From positions 1 to 54,444 of the forward strand of contig JADHXR010000030.1 in NCBI GenBank assembly GCA_016782865.1: 54,444 nt of DNA. Direction: 5' to 3'. The notes below the pieces were generated by a model. It saw only the letters and a program-made list of their open reading frames with translations. It ran no database searches and was not told where the DNA came from. Source of the stretch: Phycisphaerae bacterium (lineage in GTDB: Bacteria; Planctomycetota; Phycisphaerae; Sedimentisphaerales; Anaerobacaceae). The translations under genes were made by a program, and so were the position numbers. Positions 52,546 to 54,444 of this stretch are shown one piece after another; position 1 is the first letter of the stretch, and each line of letters opens with the position of its first letter.

Positions 52546-54255
52546 CTAATTCGCACTCGTATCACCAGCCGTGGCTCCAAGTTTACACAGCAAGGCTTCC
52601 AATTCAGGATAGGCCATAGCTCGTGCTATCTCCAACGCATATCTTACCGTATCACTCTGAATATCAGGATCAGCCCCTTTGGAAATAAGCAGTTCTATAA
52701 GATCAGGATAACCAAAATATACTGCCCAGCGTAGTGGAGTGTAGCCCAACCAGTCTTTGTCATTGATACCCTCACCTGCAGCAATCAGCTTGTTGATTTT
52801 CTTTATGTCATGATCACGCACTGCCTGGTGGAGCATCTTTACATAGCAGCTTCCATCCTCATTGGGGTCGTGTTCAAAGGCACCCAAGTCGGGTCGAGCG
52901 CCCCTAAACGGCATACCAACATCAGTTCCTTTATCAATCGCAGCACTACGCGGAGCAAGCCTAAGGAAGTTATTATAAGGAATACTACCGTCAAGATTAC
53001 GCGGAGCTGTCATCGCACTGTCGTCAAGGCTAACAAAATCCCTGTCGGTTACCTGTACACATAAGGCAGCATCCCAACTATTGCATTGGCTTTCAGCCCT
53101 TTTATCAATTGTATCTTTTGATCGGCCATCAAGCGAAGCATTATTCACAAGAACGCAATCTTCTTGTGCGACTCCTATTGAACGCCAATAATTAGATGCA
53201 AATTGAAAATTTATTCTATTGTCCCAAGCACTGCAATTATGAAGAATTAATCCGCTGGTATTACCATTCAATGTAAAACCTGCTCCTGCTCCCCATTTAT
53301 GCCCCCACGCAAAACAGTTAACAAGAACATGCCTTCCTTCCCCAGCACCAAGCTTAAACCCGTTACCATTTCCAAGCCAAAAGGGGAAATCCCAGATATT
53401 CACACCATTATAAAAGGAATAACATCGTTCTACTCTCACCGTCCTCATTGCATACCATAGATCAATTCCATCGTCGGCGTTATTCCATGCCCGGTTACCA
53501 ATGAGCACATTACCTTGACCAGCATTATTAGCTACACCTATCCCGTCTCCACCGTCTCCGTTTCTCATCATCGAGAAATAGTGATGCGCGTCGCAGTTGA
53601 GCACAATATTGTAACCAGCGTCGTCATTTATATACACCGCCAATGCTTCGCCGCCATGTAACCTGATCTGCTCTAAAGTATTGTGATGTGCTTCACCGCC
53701 AGACAACTCTAAGGCGCGCTCGCCCCCAGTGATAACTAATCCTTTCAGACGCCAATACGATCCTGTTACAAAGAATGTATTCCCTGGCGTACCAGAGAAA
53801 TCAAACACCGGCACTTCACCAGGAGCAGCCATTAAATAAATAGGCTTTCCTGGCTCTCCAGACCTATTAATAGCTATAGCACGTGGGCATGAATAAACTC
53901 CTCCCCGCACCATGATAGTATCACCCGGCTGTGCATTGTTTATAGCAGCTTCAAATACCTCAATAGGTAAATTACCCTCTTCTGATCGATCTCCTACTTC
54001 GTCAGTTACTTTATCGGCACCGCAGCTCCGCAAAAACCTTACCATTTCTCTCGATTCATTCATATATGCCAAAACTGCGGGATCATCTAACTTCTCATTA
54101 GGCCTAGAGTATGAAAGAAAGTATAGAAGATAAGAATATGGTGTGTAACCTCTGCTATCACGGCAATCGGTGTCCGTACCTTCATCAAGAAGCAATTTAA
54201 CCGTAGGTTTATGACACAAATTAAAGATTGCGTAATACAATGGGCTCCATCCCAA
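52546..54255 (-). CDS. Parallel beta-helix (pectate-lyase-like) protein with flanking ankyrin repeats, 5' end uncertain
   Basis: 569 residues counted from the only plausible start (TTG 54255). Residues 1-80 are ankyrin-like (GWSPLYYAIFNLCHKPTVKLLLDEG). Residues about 97-470 are a right-handed beta-helix, with PIEVFEAAINNAQPGDTIMVRGGVY and repeats such as LKGLVITGGERALELSGGEAHHNTL, NVLIGNRAWNNADDGIDLW, matching PL9/PL1-like lyases and DUF1565-type proteins. Residues 475-560 are ankyrin again (GYTPLRWAVYFGYPDLIELLISKGADPDIQ). The frame stays open upstream to a stop at 54363-54361, reading ... FTSQFSCRTGLGWSP, without an ATG, and ankyrin-like words (RGLDVARKNKRG) appear there in another frame. 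So the N-terminus is frameshifted or incomplete. It lacks a visible signal peptide for that reason. AT-rich. Confidence 0.8.
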   Translation of the reverse strand: MGWSPLYYAIFNLCHKPTVKLLLDEGTDTDCRDSRGYTPYSYLLYFLSYSRPNEKLDDPAVLAYMNESREMVRFLRSCGADKVTDEVGDRSEEGNLPIEVFEAAINNAQPGDTIMVRGGVYSCPRAIAINRSGEPGKPIYLMAAPGEVPVFDFSGTPGNTFFVTGSYWRLKGLVITGGERALELSGGEAHHNTLEQIRLHGGEALAVYINDDAGYNIVLNCDAHHYFSMMRNGDGGDGIGVANNAGQGNVLIGNRAWNNADDGIDLWYAMRTVRVERCYSFYNGVNIWDFPFWLGNGNGFKLGAGEGRHVLVNCFAWGHKWGAGAGFTLNGNTSGLILHNCSAWDNRINFQFASNYWRSIGVAQEDCVLVNNASLDGRSKDTIDKRAESQCNSWDAALCVQVTDRDFVSLDDSAMTAPRNLDGSIPYNNFLRLAPRSAAIDKGTDVGMPFRGARPDLGAFEHDPNEDGSCYVKMLHQAVRDHDIKKINKLIAAGEGINDKDWLGYTPLRWAVYFGYPDLIELLISKGADPDIQSDTVRYALEIARAMAYPELEALLCKLGATAGDTSAN

Positions 54256-54444
54256 TCCTGTTCGGCACGAGAATTGCGATGTGAATTGGAGGACGAGAAT
54301 TTCTGAAAAAAACTTGGAAATTGCCTCTTTTGTTCTTGCGCGCCACGTCCAGCCCCCTGTTTAAATGCCTTTGATGAGCAAAAAAAGGCATAAAATAAAG
54401 GAACGCGAAGTCCAAGGCTTCAAATATTTCAAGCCTATCTCCAG

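Overview
The window looks like a chromosomal segment of a Planctomycetota bacterium, most likely Phycisphaerae (Sedimentisphaerales-like). This is inferred from gene style: four secreted sulfatases with twin-arginine leaders, several stand-alone prepilin-like proteins starting with the [14 protein letters not shown] signature, secreted Gfo/Idh/MocA and xylose-isomerase-like proteins, a Hanks-type kinase with a planctomycete-like N-terminal extension, and paired M16 peptidases. No rRNA, tRNA or CRISPR array was recognised.

Layout. 1-9 kb: the 5' part of asnS (cut by the window edge), a methyltransferase, a helicase-nuclease gene split by one in-frame TGA, a PspC protein, and glyS followed by two tandem paralogous membrane proteins, the second decayed. 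9-13 kb: guaA behind a strong promoter, an AT-rich gene pair (PD-(D/E)XK-like plus small helical protein), a secreted protein and a dead lipoprotein gene. 13.5-20 kb: a Tat-exported trio (fucose-isomerase-like, SagB-type nitroreductase, sugar-phosphate-isomerase-like), two pseudopilins, and a graveyard with relics of a hydrazine-synthase-alpha-like gene and a hydrolase. 20-25.6 kb: DUF2971 and HEPN-like genes, a CocE/NonD hydrolase, and a membrane protein with coiled coil and zinc knuckle. 26-34 kb: Ser/Thr kinase, dnaE, an MNT/HEPN toxin-antitoxin pair, trmB and an isochorismatase-like protein lacking its cysteine.

34-54 kb is mostly extracytoplasmic: a secreted propeller-like protein, an M16 peptidase pair, three sulfatases interleaved with a 1172-residue lyase-like/ankyrin fusion, a fourth sulfatase, two pseudopilins, a Gfo/Idh/MocA oxidoreductase and, at the right edge, a second lyase/ankyrin fusion of different catalytic fold. 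Together these suggest processing of sulfated polysaccharide outside the cytoplasm (inference).

The intergenic space is rich in small palindromes and dispersed repeats: a TIR-bounded 163 bp element, a heptamer array, two hairpin families, a 17 bp repeat seen three times that supplies or abuts stop codons, and a repeated promoter-like block. Several genes are visibly decaying (four pseudogene groups), so repeat-mediated rearrangement seems active. Best candidates for something undescribed are the ankyrin/polysaccharide-lyase fusions, the helicase-nuclease, and the AT-rich gene pairs at 10.5-11.4 kb and 20.1-22.4 kb.
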